NCBI GenBank assembly: GCA_001792465.1
Contig: MGGO01000022.1
Span: forward strand, 15,402 to 35,228
Direction of reading: 5' to 3'
DNA length: 19,827 nucleotides
Source: Candidatus Woesebacteria bacterium RIFCSPHIGHO2_01_FULL_44_10
GTDB lineage: Bacteria > Patescibacteriota > Microgenomatia > UBA8517
Positions 7,188 to 14,514 of the stretch are shown here, one piece after another. The translations under genes and the position numbers were made by a program. The notes beneath the pieces are model-generated. The model saw only the letters and a program-made list of their open reading frames with translations. It had not been told where the DNA came from and ran no database searches. Position 1 is the stretch's first letter; each line of letters begins with the position of its first letter.

Positions 7188-7406
7188 ATGGTAAGAATTA
7201 GACTTGCAAGATTAGGCAAACGAAACGATCCTTTTTATCGCATTGTCGCCATTGAAAAACATAAGAAAAACAAGGGTAAGTTTCTGGAAATTATTGGCCA
7301 TTGGTTCCCAAAAACGGGAGAAACCAAAATTGACAAAAAACTTTACGAAAAGTGGCTCAGCCAGGGAGCCAAGCCAAGTGAGAAGGTTATACAATTAATC
7401 GGTTAA
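7188..7406 (+). CDS. rpsP: Ribosomal protein bS16
   Basis: A 72-residue small-subunit protein with the canonical opening MVRIRLARLGKRNDPFYRIV and the FLEIIGHWFPKTG segment, ending shortly after SQGAKPSEKV. It is at the short end of the family. It lies 14 nt after rnc and 6 nt before khpA. The rpsP-khpA pairing is widespread in bacteria and supports both calls. Confidence 0.96.
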   Translation: MVRIRLARLGKRNDPFYRIVAIEKHKKNKGKFLEIIGHWFPKTGETKIDKKLYEKWLSQGAKPSEKVIQLIG

Positions 7407-7412
7407 TTTGCC

Positions 7413-7646
7413 ATGAAAGACTTACTGATGTTTTTGATCAAAAATATTATCGGCAGCGACGACTTTGAAGTCAGTGAAAAAGTTGACGGCAACCATATTA
7501 ATCTGGATGTTGTAGCTAAACCCGATGTAATAGGCTTAATCATCGGCCGTGAAGGTAAAACCATCAAGTCCTTGCGCAAAATACTCTCCGTCAGGGCCGT
7601 CCGAGAGGACAAAACCGTCTCCATCAACGTCACGGAAAACGCCTAA
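7413..7646 (+). CDS. khpA: KH-domain RNA-binding protein KhpA
   Basis: A 77-residue single KH domain. The GxxG loop is GREG inside DVIGLIIGREGKTIKSLRKIL, followed by VRAVREDKTVSINV. In Gram-positives KhpA pairs with KhpB/Jag in RNA binding linked to cell elongation and division; that role is family knowledge. No KhpB is in the window. The gene immediately follows rpsP, the usual neighbour. Its stop is 2 nt from the stop of convergent pilO, and I see no terminator hairpin between them. Confidence 0.92.
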   Translation: MKDLLMFLIKNIIGSDDFEVSEKVDGNHINLDVVAKPDVIGLIIGREGKTIKSLRKILSVRAVREDKTVSINVTENA

Positions 7647-7648
7647 GG

Positions 7649-8320
7649 TTACAAATTAAACGGATCTGCTCTGGGGGTAGTCACCGTAGGCGTAAACCTC
7701 AAAAACACCGGCTGTACACGCTTAGCCAGGTCAGCCAACATTGTTTGTTCATCAGCCGAAAGTTGATCAATAGGTTGGGTTATATCCGGCAGTTTTTCAG
7801 GAAAGCTGGCCCAGAAAACGCTGGCCGTTACTGTTGCTCGCGCCGCGGTTGCCGTCTGATTAATTCTGATTTTTTCTATCCTAGATAGGGGAGATACGCT
7901 CGAAACATATTGCACGAAGTTCATCACTTCAGCCAAGCTACCATCCACATCAAAGTTGATTTGGGCTTTTGACAGTTCCTCTTCAGCCAGTGGGCTTCCA
8001 GCATTTATATTTGAGATTACCACGGGCACCAGTTGTGTGCCCCTTTTAATTTGAGAAATAAAGGTGATCCCAGCATTTTGATCGGGCAGGGCAGTAGAGA
8101 CAATGTTGATATAGTTTGAAGAAGTAGCACTAAAATCCTGTAGGATACTTACTTTTTCCTCAAATACGCTGGTCTCTTTTTCAAGTCTGGCTATTTTTTC
8201 TCGGGTCGCCTTAATTTGATCAATCAGAATTCTCCCTCCAACGACATATAAAACGACAGAGGCAACAAAAAGCCCCATAGGTATTGCGAAAGCTTTAATT
8301 TTAACTATATCTATTTTCAC
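7649..8320 (-). CDS. pilO: Type IV pilus inner-membrane protein PilO
   Basis: A 223-residue bitopic membrane protein. A short basic N-terminus (MKIDIVKIK) leads to one transmembrane helix (about residues 9-30: FAIPMGLFVASVVLYVVGG), a coiled coil (ATREKIARLEKETSVFEEKV) and a ferredoxin-like extracytoplasmic domain. PilO dimerises with PilN to form the alignment subcomplex around the pilus machine. The order pilM-pilN-pilO fixes the identity more than the sequence, which is poorly conserved in this family. It starts at GTG 8320, overlapping the pilN stop by 4 nt. It is the last gene of the pilus operon. Confidence 0.85.
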   Translation of the reverse strand: MKIDIVKIKAFAIPMGLFVASVVLYVVGGRILIDQIKATREKIARLEKETSVFEEKVSILQDFSATSSNYINIVSTALPDQNAGITFISQIKRGTQLVPVVISNINAGSPLAEEELSKAQINFDVDGSLAEVMNFVQYVSSVSPLSRIEKIRINQTATAARATVTASVFWASFPEKLPDITQPIDQLSADEQTMLADLAKRVQPVFLRFTPTVTTPRADPFNL

Positions 8321-8844
8321 AGTGAAACCTCCAATGTCACAAGGTACCCCGACGCCGGATTAAAATTAATGCCTTTTAAAACTATTTTACTAAATCCAAA
8401 TTGGGTCAGTACCGGTCCCAATATTTGCGGTAAATCAGTCGAATTTTTTGCCAAAAAATTAATCTCAGTCTTTTCGCTGCTCACTTCTGCCTCACTGACA
8501 ACAACCGTCGGAGGCATTTTTGATATCAGACTATCCATCGCAACCAGCATCTCAGCCGATTTTGTCTGGCTTACAATCTGTTTTGATTTAGCCAGTCTGT
8601 CTTTGACTAATACAAAAGACTGTTCGGCCTGGCTTAAGTCCTCTAAACTGTTCTTAAGTGCAGCTTGCCGACTTTCCAAGTTTGCAGCCTGGCTCCCCAT
8701 TATAATGAAAAAGCCGGCGGCCCCCATACCTAAAACCAAAAACACAATCATCGCGTAAATCGCACTTTGTTTCAAAATATTTGCAATCTTGTTCAGACCG
8801 CTTTCGGGAGACAATTCGTGCGGCAGTAAGTTAATTCTCACCAT
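8317..8844 (-). CDS. pilN: Type IV pilus assembly protein PilN
   Basis: A 175-residue protein with the diagnostic PilN N-terminus MVRINLLPHE (the INLLP motif inserts into the PilM groove), one transmembrane helix at about residues 31-52 (AIYAMIVFLVLGMGAAGFFII), a coiled coil with SRQAALKNSLEDLSQAEQSF, and a ferredoxin-like C-terminal domain. It connects cytoplasmic PilM with PilO. The start directly abuts the pilM stop (TAAATG). Confidence 0.93.
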   Translation of the reverse strand: MVRINLLPHELSPESGLNKIANILKQSAIYAMIVFLVLGMGAAGFFIIMGSQAANLESRQAALKNSLEDLSQAEQSFVLVKDRLAKSKQIVSQTKSAEMLVAMDSLISKMPPTVVVSEAEVSSEKTEINFLAKNSTDLPQILGPVLTQFGFSKIVLKGINFNPASGYLVTLEVSL

Positions 8845-9861
8845 TTAGTCTCTCCTAAGCGCTAGCCCCGTTGCAATGGAATAAAGTGGAGAGTAGGCGG
8901 CCAATTTTTTGGTAGTCGTCGGGTCAACTACAACTTTTGCAAATGGATTACCAATGACAACTTCTATCCCAATGGCTTTGGTTAGGTTTGATACCAAGTT
9001 AGGCAAGCCCGCCGACCCGCCCGCCAAGATGACCGATGTCGGCATCTCGCCTTGAAGTTCGGTTTGGTAGTAGTGAATTGCTTTCTTTATCTCCTCCGTA
9101 ATGAGCGTAAACACCGGGTTTATGGCGGCGGCTACTTTGCCCTCAAGTTGCTTAGTTGAGAGCCCATAGGTCATTTTGTACGAATCCGCCTGGGCTTCGG
9201 GTACACCCAGCGCCTGGCCGACCGCCCGGGTAAAAGCGGCGCCCGCCGTTGGTATGGTTCTGGAGAAAACTAGCTGGCCGTTCTTGGCCAGTGCCATACT
9301 GGTTGTCCTGGCGCCCATATCCACCAAAACAGAAGTTTGGTTGGCGGGAGCAAGGCTTCTGGTCAAAGCAATGAGCGAAGTTTCGACCGCGCCGGCCGTT
9401 AGCCCAGCCTGACCGGTAACATTAACATATTTTTCGACCAAAGCCCGTGGAGCTGCTACGAGTAAAACCAAAACCTCCGGAGGACTAGTTTTTTCCCTTC
9501 TTTCCACAATCTCGTGCTGAATAATTGCTTCAGAGATGGGGATTGGGATATATTGTTCCGCTTCCCACTTGACTGCAGAAGCAATCTCAGGATCAGAAAG
9601 CAGCGGGAATTTGATCACTCGAGTGAAAGATTGGCTTTCGGGAATGGCAATGTCTACTTCCCGCGAAGAAACTTTAGTATCATGGATTAACTTTTTGATA
9701 GCATCTACGAGAGTCGCATAGCTTTTATCATCCTGAGCATTTTCAACGGAAGTCCCGGCGAAACCAACTACTCCGGCGGATTTCAAAATATTTCGCCCCC
9801 CATCAAACGAAAGTTCCACCAACTTTATAGTTTTAGAGCCGATGTCAAGTCCTATACTCAT
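8845..9861 (-). CDS. pilM: Type IV pilus ATPase-fold protein PilM
   Basis: A 338-residue cytoplasmic actin-fold protein. What is seen: phosphate-1 loop GLDIGSKTIKLVEL at the N-terminus, phosphate-2 region VLVDMGARTTSMAL at about residues 174-187, the adenosine motif VILAGGSAGLPNL near 283-295, plus the PilM-typical FTRVIKFPLL and WEAEQYIPIP segments (about 78-110). It binds the PilN N-terminal peptide and forms the cytoplasmic ring of the assembly apparatus. It overlaps the upstream PilX-like gene by 4 nt (ATGA). Length is typical. Confidence 0.95.
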   Translation of the reverse strand: MSIGLDIGSKTIKLVELSFDGGRNILKSAGVVGFAGTSVENAQDDKSYATLVDAIKKLIHDTKVSSREVDIAIPESQSFTRVIKFPLLSDPEIASAVKWEAEQYIPIPISEAIIQHEIVERREKTSPPEVLVLLVAAPRALVEKYVNVTGQAGLTAGAVETSLIALTRSLAPANQTSVLVDMGARTTSMALAKNGQLVFSRTIPTAGAAFTRAVGQALGVPEAQADSYKMTYGLSTKQLEGKVAAAINPVFTLITEEIKKAIHYYQTELQGEMPTSVILAGGSAGLPNLVSNLTKAIGIEVVIGNPFAKVVVDPTTTKKLAAYSPLYSIATGLALRRD

Positions 9862-10727
9862 TTTGTAAGTCCCGGCGGCGAAAAGACAGCCGAATCAAAG
9901 TTTGGAGGTAAATCCGAATAGACTTGGAAAACTTCTACGCGCCTGGTTGAGTCTCCTGAGGTACCGGTTGAGTCAACCCTACTTCCTTGCGAGGGTAGGG
10001 GACTATTGCCCGCGAAGTTAAAGTCAAAACCTACGGGCTGATTAGTGTCGGAATTGTATAGCATCCTGAGTCTGGCCATTTGAAGCTGACCGGAAACTCC
10101 TAGATCACTAAAACTAATGGTACTTGAGAAAGCATAGTCAGTGCCTTCAACACTGCAGCCCCCATCCGCCTGATCAAAAGAGTTCGTGCCGGTTCTGCCG
10201 GAATTTGGATCGGCCGTTGCCCTTGCAATTCTAGCTGTCGTGTAGTCTCCAGGAGTTGTTGCATAATAGATTGAAGCCTCCACGGCAGGAGTTACGTCTT
10301 CGTCATTTGCGGTACCTGGCTTACCCCAGCAAACTTTCATTGTGTTGCCGCTAAAACAAGGTAGACTGCCACTACAGACCAAGTTGCCGTCAGCGTCGTG
10401 GGCCACAAACCAAACGGTGGCGACGTCACCAGCGGGTAAATCAATGGGGTAGACAAAAGTTTGTGAGCCCTCAGAGATACTTGTCACGGCGGCGCTAAAT
10501 TGCGCCCCGCTGAATTCTCCCTCCGGAGCCCCGGCAATCAAAGCCTGCTCAACACCTGCTTCGGCCGCGGAAAAAGCTCTTAAAGCCTCCTCCTCCCGCG
10601 TGGTTAATGTAACGTCAGTTATTGACCGGGAGAGAATAGAAAGAACAATGGTCAACACCACAGCCATAGAAAGAAGAACAATCAAGAGAGCCTGACCACG
10701 ATACAAGCTAGGCAGTTTTCTTACCAC
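9858..10727 (-). CDS. PilX-like pilus assembly protein
   Basis: A 289-residue protein. The N-terminus has a leader-like SLYRG-Q sequence, a transmembrane helix (ALLIVLLSMAVVLTIVLSI) and the SITDVTLTTREEEALRAFSAAEAGVEQALIAG segment in pieces: this S-R-S-x-x-D...EEE..RAF.AAEAG pattern is the PilX N-terminal signature. Unlike the pilins upstream it lacks Glu at +5 after the putative cleavage glycine (the residue is I), as in other PilX proteins. The large C-terminal region (about 220 residues, strand-rich, with few Cys) is probably exposed. The start is GTG 10727, exactly 6 nt after a candidate -10 box. The gene leads pilM-pilN-pilO and overlaps pilM by 4 nt. Confidence 0.82.
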   Translation of the reverse strand: MVRKLPSLYRGQALLIVLLSMAVVLTIVLSILSRSITDVTLTTREEEALRAFSAAEAGVEQALIAGAPEGEFSGAQFSAAVTSISEGSQTFVYPIDLPAGDVATVWFVAHDADGNLVCSGSLPCFSGNTMKVCWGKPGTANDEDVTPAVEASIYYATTPGDYTTARIARATADPNSGRTGTNSFDQADGGCSVEGTDYAFSSTISFSDLGVSGQLQMARLRMLYNSDTNQPVGFDFNFAGNSPLPSQGSRVDSTGTSGDSTRRVEVFQVYSDLPPNFDSAVFSPPGLTK

Positions 10728-10733
10728 AACTTC

Positions 10734-10762
10734 AGTGTAGCAACGCTAAATCAAGTGGTCAA
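10734..10762 (-). promoter_or_regulatory. Internal pilus-operon promoter before the PilX-like gene
   Basis: On the minus strand, TTGACC (10757-10762, 5 of 6), a 17-nt spacer and TACACT (10734-10739, 4 of 6). The -10 ends 6 nt before GTG 10727. This is the largest gap inside the pilus operon (52 nt), which supports a separate transcription start for the PilX-like gene and pilMNO. Confidence 0.5.
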
Positions 10763-10779
10763 TACATGAAAGTCAAATC

Positions 10780-11271
10780 CTAATAATTCCGCAAAAATAC
10801 CCTGGTGGAGGTGGTAATACTGCTGGCGGGGCCGGTATCGACATTGGTGTTTCTGGCGGCCAGGTCTATTTGGACATACGGAGGTAGACCAGGGGAATCC
10901 TCAATACAAGAAATGCTACAGGCAGTCACTGCTACATCACCGCTTGTCAAGCGAGCCGAAGAGGAAGCGATATATCCAGCTTCGCTCTCACCCACAGCCA
11001 CACAAGAAAAGGTTGAGACTTCTCCATTTTGATCTTTGTAAGTCAGTGTTTGTGAATCGACATTTGGGCAGGGGGTTACCTCGCTGGCATTGTGCAGTTG
11101 CCGCTCAATGATCTGCATGGCAAAATCTACGTTTTCCCTGACCGTGGCCAGGTTACTTGATTTTTTAGCGCCTTGCAGAGTTAAGATCAAGGCCTGGCTG
11201 GAAATAACTGCCAGAAGGGCAAAAACGGACAAAACAACAACCATTTCCAAGAGGCTAAAACCTTTTTGCAT
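10780..11271 (-). CDS. PilW-like minor pilin
   Basis: A 163-residue prepilin with leader MQKG, then FSLLEMVVVLSVFALLAVIS with Glu at +5 after the cleavage glycine. Downstream, ENVDFAMQIIERQLHNASEV is the pattern of PilW/GspJ-type minor pilins (R....M...IR.A). A frame open to 11334 exists, but ATG 11271 is chosen because it gives a normal short leader, starts 1 nt after the upstream stop, and is preceded by a clear Shine-Dalgarno GGAGGA (11281-11286). There are four Cys in the C-terminal half (two near CSISC). Probably part of the pilus tip complex with the adjacent PilV-like protein. Confidence 0.83.
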   Translation of the reverse strand: MQKGFSLLEMVVVLSVFALLAVISSQALILTLQGAKKSSNLATVRENVDFAMQIIERQLHNASEVTPCPNVDSQTLTYKDQNGEVSTFSCVAVGESEAGYIASSSARLTSGDVAVTACSISCIEDSPGLPPYVQIDLAARNTNVDTGPASSITTSTRVFLRNY

Positions 11272-11272
11272 A

Positions 11273-11743
11273 CTAATTTGTCCTCCAATTGGTAAAGAAA
11301 GTTGATGATTTGGCTTCGTGGAATCCTTGTGCATCTACCCAAGATATCACCACTTCTGCGTGAATCGCATTCACGTCAAGAGATCCCGGGAAGTAAACTT
11401 CTCGGCTAAAAATGGTTCCTGCGACATCCTCACTAGCCCCACACCTTCTTGGCGTGGTGGGCCATTCAAGAGAAGTTAGGCACCAGGGGAGAGAGGGAGT
11501 TGGGGCCTGGGCAGCACGGTCACGGAAAACACTCCAGTCTTCATCTCGTTCTCCTCTTAGCCATTCGACAGTAGTTTGCGCCAATCGTGTGGCTAAAGTT
11601 TGGTTTCTGGAGAAAGAAATATTTCTGATCGAAAGAGTACCCAAAGCAACAATTGCTACCAAAATTAAGGTAATAATCGCCAAGGCCACAACGACCTCAA
11701 ACAATGATTGACCCTTGACCCTTGATGTTTGACCCTTGATCAC
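11273..11743 (-). CDS. PilV-like minor pilin
   Basis: A 156-residue prepilin. The leader is MIKGQTSRVKG with cleavage expected before QSLFEVVVALAIITLILVAI; Glu sits at +5. The following SIRNISFSRNQTLATRLAQTTVEWLRGERD matches PilV/GspI-type proteins (A..LAQ...E.....R). The start GTG 11743 overlaps the upstream stop by 4 nt (GTGA). The leader contains a repeated KGQ(T/S) unit, visible in the DNA as two copies of an 11-nt word. The neighbouring PilW-like gene suggests the V-W-X minor pilin set. Confidence 0.83.
   Translation of the reverse strand: MIKGQTSRVKGQSLFEVVVALAIITLILVAIVALGTLSIRNISFSRNQTLATRLAQTTVEWLRGERDEDWSVFRDRAAQAPTPSLPWCLTSLEWPTTPRRCGASEDVAGTIFSREVYFPGSLDVNAIHAEVVISWVDAQGFHEAKSSTFFTNWRTN
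11281..11286 (-). promoter_or_regulatory. Shine-Dalgarno site of the PilW-like gene
   Basis: GGAGGA on the minus strand, 9 nt before ATG 11271. It is one of only two strong ribosome binding sites seen in the pilus operon and it decides the start over the upstream ATG at 11334. Confidence 0.6.
11708..11739. repeat. Short direct repeat in the PilV-like leader
   Basis: TTGACCCTTGA occurs at 11708-11718 and again at 11729-11739, 21 nt apart (in frame, 7 codons), with a further partial unit CCCTTGAT at 11719-11726. It encodes the doubled KGQ motif of the prepilin leader. Confidence 0.6.
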
Positions 11744-12216
11744 TTTATCTCTCCCGTCCAGCTAACCGAAATTGATTGGCTATACGAAGTCGCCGTTTGA
11801 GTCACGTCAATCGTTTCTATTTGATTTCTGGGCAAATTAGTACCTAAACCTATGGGTAGAAAAATAATAGGGTTTGTGGCCGGAATGCTCATTGAAATAT
11901 TCTGAGCTAAATTAACATTACTAACCGTCACATTTGTATTACAAATCGCTTCAACTCTATAATTTTGCGCGCTTCGAACATTAAATGCAAAACCTTGTAG
12001 AGTGCCATTGCACCCTGTGGGTTTATTGCCAGAAATTGCCCTCTCCTGGGCACTTCTCATGTCTGATCTGATTGCTCTCATCGCAGAGGTTACCTGCTGA
12101 CGGCGGGAAAAATCCCGGTAACTGATAAAACCAATGCCAAAAATTGTACTAATTATAGAGAGAACTACTAACAGTTCAATAAGTGTGTATCCAAAAAATT
12201 TTTGATTTTTGATCAC
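11740..12216 (-). CDS. GspH/FimT-like minor pilin
   Basis: A 158-residue prepilin with leader MIKNQKFFG and mature start YTLIELLVVLSIISTIFGIG (Glu +5). The next segment, SRRQQVTSAMRAIRSDMRSAQERAISGNKP, has the GspH/FimT pattern (L...R.RSAAI..), and GFAFNVRSAQNYRVEAIC follows. The start is GTG 12216, overlapping the upstream stop as GTGA; the longer frame to 12312 would place about 32 extra residues before the leader and is rejected. FimT-like minor pilins can bind DNA during uptake in competent bacteria; whether this one does is unknown. Confidence 0.8.
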   Translation of the reverse strand: MIKNQKFFGYTLIELLVVLSIISTIFGIGFISYRDFSRRQQVTSAMRAIRSDMRSAQERAISGNKPTGCNGTLQGFAFNVRSAQNYRVEAICNTNVTVSNVNLAQNISMSIPATNPIIFLPIGLGTNLPRNQIETIDVTQTATSYSQSISVSWTGEIK

Positions 12217-12641
12217 GGGTTGGTTACTTTGTAGTTGCAGGTTTTGCCACCGCAAGCCGAAGAACCCCCGCAGGTTACCGCCGTTTGGTTCCCCTGCTCG
12301 AGGGCAGCACAAAGCTCATAAGTAAGACCAGTTGAAGAATATAAAAAAGCTCTGTCAGGATCTAGTGGGTCATAGGGAGTGGAGGTAATATAGGTATTAG
12401 TAACCAAACAATCAGCCGATAAGCCACTACCAACAAGAGATGCTCCCAAGCTTGATGGATATCTGCCGCAATCAGAGCGATAAATTTCCAAACCAGAGCG
12501 GATTTGCTCCAGATCAGCCTTTCTTTTGGCATCCCGCCCGGATTTTCTGGCTCCAGCCAAACCAAACATAGATAAACTAATCACCACTCCGATAATCGAA
12601 ATAACAACCAAAAGCTCAATAAGGGTGAAACCTTTTTTCAT
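12213..12641 (-). CDS. Type IV pilin-like protein (array member 6)
   Basis: A 142-residue prepilin, leader MKKG, then FTLIELLVVISIIGVVISLS (Glu +5). The helix continues with KSGRDAKRKADLEQIRSGLEIY, the shared signature of the array. The C-terminal half contains YELCAALEQGNQ and a Cys-rich end (TCGGSSACGGKTCNYKV), a probable disulfide region. ATG 12641 overlaps the upstream stop as ATGA; the longer frame to 12722 is rejected because it buries the leader. Confidence 0.86.
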   Translation of the reverse strand: MKKGFTLIELLVVISIIGVVISLSMFGLAGARKSGRDAKRKADLEQIRSGLEIYRSDCGRYPSSLGASLVGSGLSADCLVTNTYITSTPYDPLDPDRAFLYSSTGLTYELCAALEQGNQTAVTCGGSSACGGKTCNYKVTNP

Positions 12642-13108
12642 AGAGGGCAGCCTCCCATGCTTGGATTGGTCCACCCCGCTTGAGGTCTGGTCCCAACTTT
12701 TCCTTCTGAGCAAATCACCCAATATTGACTAGTGTTCTCTAGTTTACCCCACAAAACATAGGTCGTGGCGGAGGCGGCACCCGATCCAGAACCGTCTGAT
12801 TGATAGCGATAATTAAAGGTCGCGTCTTGGGTCTGCCTTGGGTCACGACTGCAGCCAGTCATCCCCAGGTCAGTACAAAGCGTGGTTTCAGCCGGCACGC
12901 CTGTAGCGGTAGACCTGGAGGGATAAAGGCCTCTATTTATATTAGCGTAGTTTTCCAAAGCGGCTTGATATTGCTTGAGATCACTTTTTCGCCCTGTATC
13001 ACGGGCTTGCTTTTGGCTCCCGGTAAACGAAATTAAAACCAAACTCGCCAAAACACCAATGATGGAAATAACGACTAAAAGTTCAACTAGTGTAAAACCT
13101 TTTTTCAT
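12638..13108 (-). CDS. Type IV pilin-like protein (array member 5)
   Basis: A 156-residue prepilin, leader MKKG, then FTLVELLVVISIIGVLASLV (Glu +5), followed by QARDTGRKSDLKQYQAALENY. The C-terminal half has YVLWGKLENTSQYWVIC and an SEGKVGTRPQ tail; its Cys pattern (TLCTDLGMTGCS and WVIC..GGC) differs from members 4 and 6. ATG 13108 overlaps the upstream stop (ATGA). Paralogous to its neighbours, presumably a minor pilin. Confidence 0.86.
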   Translation of the reverse strand: MKKGFTLVELLVVISIIGVLASLVLISFTGSQKQARDTGRKSDLKQYQAALENYANINRGLYPSRSTATGVPAETTLCTDLGMTGCSRDPRQTQDATFNYRYQSDGSGSGAASATTYVLWGKLENTSQYWVICSEGKVGTRPQAGWTNPSMGGCPL

Positions 13109-13569
13109 TCTGTCGGTGCTGTATTCGGACTTACGACTGCAAAGTTGCACCTAATGCCCGACCCGCAAGTAACACCGGCCGGAACGGCAGGATTTTGACA
13201 ATTACCCCCCAAACAATCTTGATCTTTGCTGTTTTCTAAGTGTGCAAAAAGCTGGAACTTTTGATTTGTCCCAACGTCAACAACTCTGTAGTAATAGTTT
13301 TGAGCGCCTTCGGGATCAGCGGGCAGAACTTTAAAGTAAGAGGTCTTACCATCCGTAAATTCACTACCCCAGGTCAAGGAAGTAGGGTATTGATTATAAT
13401 CGGAAAAGTAGAGTTCGAGTGCCTCACTAATTTGTTTTAAATCAGATTTCCTTTGGGCGTCTCGACCTCTTAGCTGAGCCGTGCGAAAACCTCCGGCTAC
13501 CAAGGCTACCAAAACACCAATAATACTCATTACAACCAATAGTTCAATCAATGTAAAGCCTTTCCTCAT
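13105..13569 (-). CDS. Type IV pilin-like protein (array member 4)
   Basis: A 154-residue prepilin, leader MRKG, then FTLIELLVVMSIIGVLVALV (Glu +5), followed by RGRDAQRKSDLKQISEALEL. It carries the YYYRVVDVG strand, FQLFAHLENSKD (LEN motif), and a C-terminal CGSGIRCNFAVV Cys pair like those of members 2 and 6. ATG 13569 overlaps the upstream stop (ATGA). Probably a minor pilin. Confidence 0.86.
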   Translation of the reverse strand: MRKGFTLIELLVVMSIIGVLVALVAGGFRTAQLRGRDAQRKSDLKQISEALELYFSDYNQYPTSLTWGSEFTDGKTSYFKVLPADPEGAQNYYYRVVDVGTNQKFQLFAHLENSKDQDCLGGNCQNPAVPAGVTCGSGIRCNFAVVSPNTAPTE

Positions 13570-13997
13570 GGTCTTACTTCGTAAACCCAACTTGTTGGGC
13601 ACCAGCCTACAGACATTTGTCTGCCTTTGTCATCACTCCTATTTTCTAAGCAGGCCTGCAGTATATAAGTATCTAAATCGACCCTGGTATAACGGTAGCC
13701 CTGAGTTTGGAGAGGATCCTTGGGTAGAGCGCTCATATAATTTGTAGTACCCACCGTCCAGGCCTGACCCCAGTCTACACCCTGAATTCGTCCGTCACTA
13801 GTACTAGCGGGGTAGGCCCCGGTATCGTTGTAAAACAGCCTTAGAGCAGTCCCAACGCTTCTTAAGTCAGATTTCCTTTGCGCGTCACGCCCTCTTTGCC
13901 TGGCAGCGTTGAAGTTTGACAAAAGTAGGGTAGACAAAACGCCAATCAAAGCAATAACAACCAACAATTCAATCAGTGTAAACCCTTTATTTCTCAT
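13566..13997 (-). CDS. Type IV pilin-like protein (array member 3)
   Basis: A 143-residue prepilin, leader MRNKG, then FTLIELLVVIALIGVLSTLL (Glu +5), followed by RGRDAQRKSDLRSVGTALRL. The C-terminal half reads RYTRVDLDTYILQACLENRS (LEN motif) and ends CPTSWVYEVRP. It overlaps the upstream pilin gene by 11 nt rather than 4. It has fewer Cys (two) than its neighbours. Confidence 0.87.
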   Translation of the reverse strand: MRNKGFTLIELLVVIALIGVLSTLLLSNFNAARQRGRDAQRKSDLRSVGTALRLFYNDTGAYPASTSDGRIQGVDWGQAWTVGTTNYMSALPKDPLQTQGYRYTRVDLDTYILQACLENRSDDKGRQMSVGWCPTSWVYEVRP

Positions 13998-14514
13998 CTA
14001 TCTCATTCTCATACTCTTGAATCGATTTATCAAGTGGTACACCCGACGTCAGGCCAAAATTACAGATTTTTATCCCACAGGGGAGGTTTCTAGCAACTAT
14101 TTTTTCATCATACTCATCTTCTTTAGCGCTTTCCAAACTTGCGAAGACCTGATAATTTTTGGGGCTGGCTAAATAAAGATAACTAGCGCCGTTCGTGCTG
14201 TGAGGATCACCAGGAAGTTTATTGCCCGAGATTTCATCCTCTCCCCAGCGGCAGGGTTTATAAATTGGGTTACCAAGCTCGTCAAAGTCCGGATTGCAGG
14301 CAATGATTAGTCCGTCTTGGCTTGCTGGGATAATGCCCTGGCTGGTTTGAAATTCATCCAAAATTCTAGTAATTTGCCTGACGTCACCTTTTCTCTGCGC
14401 ATCTCTTGACTTTCTGATCGCCCCAACTAAGTTAATTGCAGTTACTGTCAAAATTCCTACCAGCATTACACCTACTGCTCTTGTTTCCTGCTTTGTGAAA
14501 CCCAGTATTGTCAT
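13987..14514 (-). CDS. Divergent pilin-like protein with polar N-terminus (array member 2)
   Basis: A 175-residue protein in the middle of the pilin array. It keeps the cleavage glycine and Glu +5 (MTILG, then FTKQE), but the next residues are polar or charged (TRAV) where other pilins are fully hydrophobic; the hydrophobic stretch GVMLVGILTVTAINLV starts about five residues late. It then has the array signature KSRDAQRKGDVRQI, the YQVFASLESAKE equivalent of the LEN motif, and a CGIKICNFGL Cys pair. So it is a true paralogue whose processing and packing may differ. ATG 14514 overlaps the upstream stop (ATGA). Confidence 0.75.
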   Translation of the reverse strand: MTILGFTKQETRAVGVMLVGILTVTAINLVGAIRKSRDAQRKGDVRQITRILDEFQTSQGIIPASQDGLIIACNPDFDELGNPIYKPCRWGEDEISGNKLPGDPHSTNGASYLYLASPKNYQVFASLESAKEDEYDEKIVARNLPCGIKICNFGLTSGVPLDKSIQEYENEIDEK

